Origin: Gammaproteobacteria bacterium
Lineage (GTDB): Bacteria; Pseudomonadota; Gammaproteobacteria; DSM-19610
DNA length: 64,000 nucleotides
Reading direction: 5' to 3'
Assembly (NCBI GenBank): GCA_026197075.1
Contig: JAPHQV010000025.1
Coordinates: 62,001 to 126,000 of the forward strand
The translations under genes and the position numbers were made by a program. The notes under the pieces are model-generated. The model did no database searches and was not told the origin of the DNA. It worked only from the letters and a program-made list of their open reading frames with translations. Below, in pieces: positions 61,430 through 64,000 of the stretch (position 1 is its first letter; each line of letters starts with the position of its first letter).

Positions 61430-63130
61430 ATGGCACAGACCAAACGCATCCGGCTCGGCGACCTGCTGGTGGAGAACAAGATCATCTCCGAGGCCCAGCT
61501 GCAGCAGGCCCTGGCCGACCAGAAAAAAAGCGGTCGCAAGCTCGGCCGGGTACTGATCGAAAACGGTTTCGTCAAGGAAGACGCCATGCTCGAACTGTTG
61601 TCGCGGCAGCTCGACATCCCGCACATCGATCTCAACAGCTTCACCCTGAATCCCGAACTGGTACAGCGCCTGCCGGAGACCCATGCGCGGCGCTACCGCG
61701 CCCTGGTGTTGAAGGAGACCCGCGACGGCCTGCTGGTGGGCATGGCCGACCCCACCGACATCTTCGGCTACGACGACCTGGTGCGCATCCTCAAGCAGCC
61801 CATCCAGCCGGCGGTGGTGAAGGAAAGCGACCTGCTGCACCAGATCGACCACCTCTACCAGCAGGGCGCCCAGCTCAAGAGCCTGGCCAGCGAAGTGGGC
61901 CAGGACCTCGATGAATCCGCCTTCGACCTCGGCACCCTGAGTGCCGACTCCAGCGCCAACGACGCGCCGGTGGTACGCCTGATCCAGACTGTGTTCGAGG
62001 AGGCCGCCAAGGCCAACGCCTCCGACATCCACATCGAACCCGACGAAACCGTGCTGCGCATCCGCCGTCGCATCGACGGCGTGTTGCACGAGACGGTCAT
62101 GGACGACAAGCGTATCGCCCCGGCGCTGATCTCGCGCCTCAAGCTCATGGGCGGCGCCGACATCTCGGAAAAACGCCTGCCCCAGGACGGACGCTTCACC
62201 GTGCGCGTACGCGACAAGAGCCTGGATGTGCGCCTGGCCACCATCCCCACCCAGAACGGCGAGGCGGCAGTCATGCGCCTGCTGGACCAGGGCAACGCCA
62301 CCCGTAACCTGGCGGAACTGGGCCTGCCCGAGGAACTGCTGCCGCGCCTGCGCCAGGTGATCCACAAGCCGCATGGACTGGTGCTGGTCACCGGCCCCAC
62401 GGGCAGCGGCAAGACCACAACCCTCTATGCCGCGCTGACGGAACTCAACAAGCCGCAACGCAAGATCATCACCGTGGAAGACCCGGTGGAATACCGGCTG
62501 CCACGCATCAACCAGGTGCAGGTGAACACCAAGATCGGGCTGGATTTCGCGCGCGTGTTGCGCACCGCCCTGCGCCTCGACCCCGACATCATCCTGGTGG
62601 GCGAGATCCGCGACCGTGACACCGGCGAGATCGCCCTGCGCGCGGCACTGACCGGCCACCTGGTGTTGTCCACCCTGCATACCAACGATGCCGTGAGCAG
62701 TGCCACGCGCCTCATCGACATGGGCATGGAGGGTTACCTGGTGGCCTCCGCCGTGCACGCCATCCTGGCCCAGCGCCTGGTGCGCTGCATCTGCCCCAAA
62801 TGCAGCACCGAGGCAACACCCGACGCCGGCGAGGCCGCCTGGCTGCACAGCCAACTGGGCGCGAAGGCCGACGGCATGACCTTTCACCAGGGCGCCGGCT
62901 GCAACCACTGCAACCACACCGGCTACAGCGGGCGCATGGGGGTCTACGAGCTGCTGGTGATGGAAGGTGCGCTGGCCGAGGCCTTGCGCCGCAACGACCA
63001 CGAGGGCTTCGAACGCGCGGCCCTGGCCCAGCCCGGCTACCAGCCGCTGGTGATGAACGCCCTCGACTATGCCAGGCAGGGCAAGACCACCCTGGGCGAG
63101 GTCATGCGCCTGAGCGGGTGGGTGGAATAG
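61430..63130 (+). CDS. mshE: MSHA pilus extension ATPase MshE
   Basis: 566 residues, GspE/PilB-type hexameric ATPase. The N-terminal MshEN domain has RIRLGDLLVENKIISEAQLQQALADQKKSGRKLGRVLIENGFV, the region known to bind c-di-GMP in MshE proteins (RLGDLL...L...Q...G.LG..L). Walker A GPTGSGKTT is at about 322-330, with Asp box EDPVEY, Walker B VGEIRD and a zinc-binding CICPKC...CNHCNH motif (about 452-505). It drives pilus extension. Confidence 0.95.
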   Translation: MAQTKRIRLGDLLVENKIISEAQLQQALADQKKSGRKLGRVLIENGFVKEDAMLELLSRQLDIPHIDLNSFTLNPELVQRLPETHARRYRALVLKETRDGLLVGMADPTDIFGYDDLVRILKQPIQPAVVKESDLLHQIDHLYQQGAQLKSLASEVGQDLDESAFDLGTLSADSSANDAPVVRLIQTVFEEAAKANASDIHIEPDETVLRIRRRIDGVLHETVMDDKRIAPALISRLKLMGGADISEKRLPQDGRFTVRVRDKSLDVRLATIPTQNGEAAVMRLLDQGNATRNLAELGLPEELLPRLRQVIHKPHGLVLVTGPTGSGKTTTLYAALTELNKPQRKIITVEDPVEYRLPRINQVQVNTKIGLDFARVLRTALRLDPDIILVGEIRDRDTGEIALRAALTGHLVLSTLHTNDAVSSATRLIDMGMEGYLVASAVHAILAQRLVRCICPKCSTEATPDAGEAAWLHSQLGAKADGMTFHQGAGCNHCNHTGYSGRMGVYELLVMEGALAEALRRNDHEGFERAALAQPGYQPLVMNALDYARQGKTTLGEVMRLSGWVE

Positions 63131-63145
63131 CAGAATTCATGTAGA

Positions 63146-63200
63146 AGCGGCCTCTGGCCGCGAACTGCTCTTGCACGACGCTTCGCGGCCAGAGGCCGCT
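63146..63200. repeat. REP-like perfect inverted repeat between mshE and mshG
   Basis: 19-bp perfect arms (AGCGGCCTCTGGCCGCGAA at 63146-63164, complement at 63182-63200) around a 17-bp loop; each arm is itself nearly palindromic. Same family as 11886-11912. It lies within an operon and could attenuate or stabilise its mRNA. Confidence 0.85.
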
Positions 63201-63250
63201 CTTACGGGCAGGGACGTACAGGAAAGGTTTAGACGAGGCACGGGTTCGAA

Positions 63251-64000
63251 ATGGCACTGTTCCAATACAAGGCACGCGGCAGTCGCGGCGACGCAGTGGA
63301 AGGCACCATCGAGGCCGCCTCCAGCGACGCGGCCGCCGCACGCCTGATGGAAGGCGGACTCACGCCCGTGGATATCGTCATGGCCACGGAGACGAAGCGT
63401 GCCGGCGGCCTGAACCGTGACCTGAGCGAGATCTTCCCGCCCAAGGTGGGGCTGGCGGACCTGATCCAGTTCAGCCGCCAGATGCACAGCCTGTTGCGCG
63501 CCGGCGTGCCCATCCTCACGGCCCTGACCGGCCTGGCCGGCAACACCCGCAACCCGACCCTGGCCAAGGCCATCGCCGACATCAATACCAGCCTGGGCGC
63601 CGGTCGCGACCTGGCCTCTTCCCTGAGCCAGCACCCGGAGATTTTTTCGCTGTTCTACGTGAGCCTGGTGCGGGTGGGCGAGACCACCGGCCAGTTGGAT
63701 GAGATCTTCGAACAACTGGGCTTCTACCTGGAGCGCGAGAAACATACCAAGGAACAGGTAAAGTCGGCCCTGCGTTATCCCACCTTCGTGCTGACGGCCA
63801 TCGCCATCGCCATCGTCATCATCAACATCTTCGTCATCCCGGCCTTCGCCACCACCTTCGCCCGCTTCGGCGCCGACCTGCCCCTGGCCACCCGTGGCCT
63901 CATGGGCCTGTCCAGTTTCATGGTGAACCACTGGCCCGGCCTGCTGATCGGTCTGCTGGCGGCCTTCTTTGGCCTGCGCCACTGGCTGCGCACCCCGCAG
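63251..64000 (+). CDS. mshG: MSHA biogenesis inner membrane protein MshG (3' part missing)
   Basis: 250 residues present, open at the right edge. GspF/PilC family platform protein: N-terminal MALFQYKARGSRGDAVEGTIEAAS, the first GspF domain with LIQFSRQMHSLLRAGVPILTAL and VRVGETTGQLDEIFEQLGFYLE, and a transmembrane helix near 178-198. It anchors the pilus machinery and contacts MshE. The family is about 400 residues, so ~155 are missing. Confidence 0.92.
   Translation, partial: MALFQYKARGSRGDAVEGTIEAASSDAAAARLMEGGLTPVDIVMATETKRAGGLNRDLSEIFPPKVGLADLIQFSRQMHSLLRAGVPILTALTGLAGNTRNPTLAKAIADINTSLGAGRDLASSLSQHPEIFSLFYVSLVRVGETTGQLDEIFEQLGFYLEREKHTKEQVKSALRYPTFVLTAIAIAIVIINIFVIPAFATTFARFGADLPLATRGLMGLSSFMVNHWPGLLIGLLAAFFGLRHWLRTPQ

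Overview
The window is GC-rich chromosomal DNA from a gammaproteobacterium. The evidence is a class I adenylate cyclase, the lptM-lysA-dapF-DUF484-xerC gene order, hslVU-DUF971-ubiE-ubiJ-ubiB, and an MSHA-type pilus operon. A cysteine-free DsrC relative and a diheme cytochrome c fit a free-living, possibly sulfur-oxidising lineage of the Chromatiales type. That placement is inference; the genus cannot be read from the sequence. I saw no rRNA, tRNA or CRISPR.

Layout, host part. 1-1.7 kb: a truncated membrane sensor (HAMP) and a cupredoxin-like secreted protein. 1.8-6 kb: a MazG-like pyrophosphohydrolase, a PAS/degenerate-GGDEF protein and cyaA. 6-8.5 kb: a DUF302 protein, a diheme cytochrome c-DUF302 fusion and an esterase. 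8.6-14.4 kb: lptM-lysA, then a cupin/GNAT/flavodoxin cassette, then dapF-DUF484-xerC. 14.4-19 kb: a methyltransferase and glcDEF (glycolate oxidase). 19.2-25.2 kb: hslVU and the ubiquinone genes. 25.3-31.5 kb: a DsrC-like protein, a PQQ-type sugar dehydrogenase, and an iron-uptake set (Fur-box tonB-exbB-exbD-hemP and a TonB-dependent receptor). 31.6-37.1 kb: a minus-strand run of DJ-1, YibQ-like deacetylase, S41 protease, envC and gpmI. 37.3-40.5 kb: an ArsR-type regulator, rhodanese, grxC, secB, gpsA and convergent trmL. 54.9-64 kb: a dihydroorotate-dehydrogenase-like gene and the MSHA biogenesis operon, running off the right edge.

Mobile part. A Mu-like transposable element lies between trmL and the dehydrogenase gene (about 40669-54869, 14.2 kb). 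Both edges carry the same 8 bases, and the insertion splits one arm of a dispersed inverted-repeat element, so the empty site can be reconstructed. The element has a complete early region: cI-like repressor, small Ner-like regulator, DNA-binding proteins, DDE transposase and AAA+ ATPase partner. It also has GemA and Mor-type middle regulators. No terminase, portal, capsid, sheath or baseplate gene was recognised. The only recognisable structural gene is an intact 982-residue tape measure gene, next to unfamiliar genes whose spacers hold intrinsic terminators inside stop-start-coupled reading frames. It is either a defective prophage or a reduced, satellite-like transposable element, and it is the most interesting object here.

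Several families of inverted repeats (REP-like hairpins and three long-armed elements) are scattered between host genes. The three long-armed copies show matched arm changes that suggest selection or copying at the level of structure.
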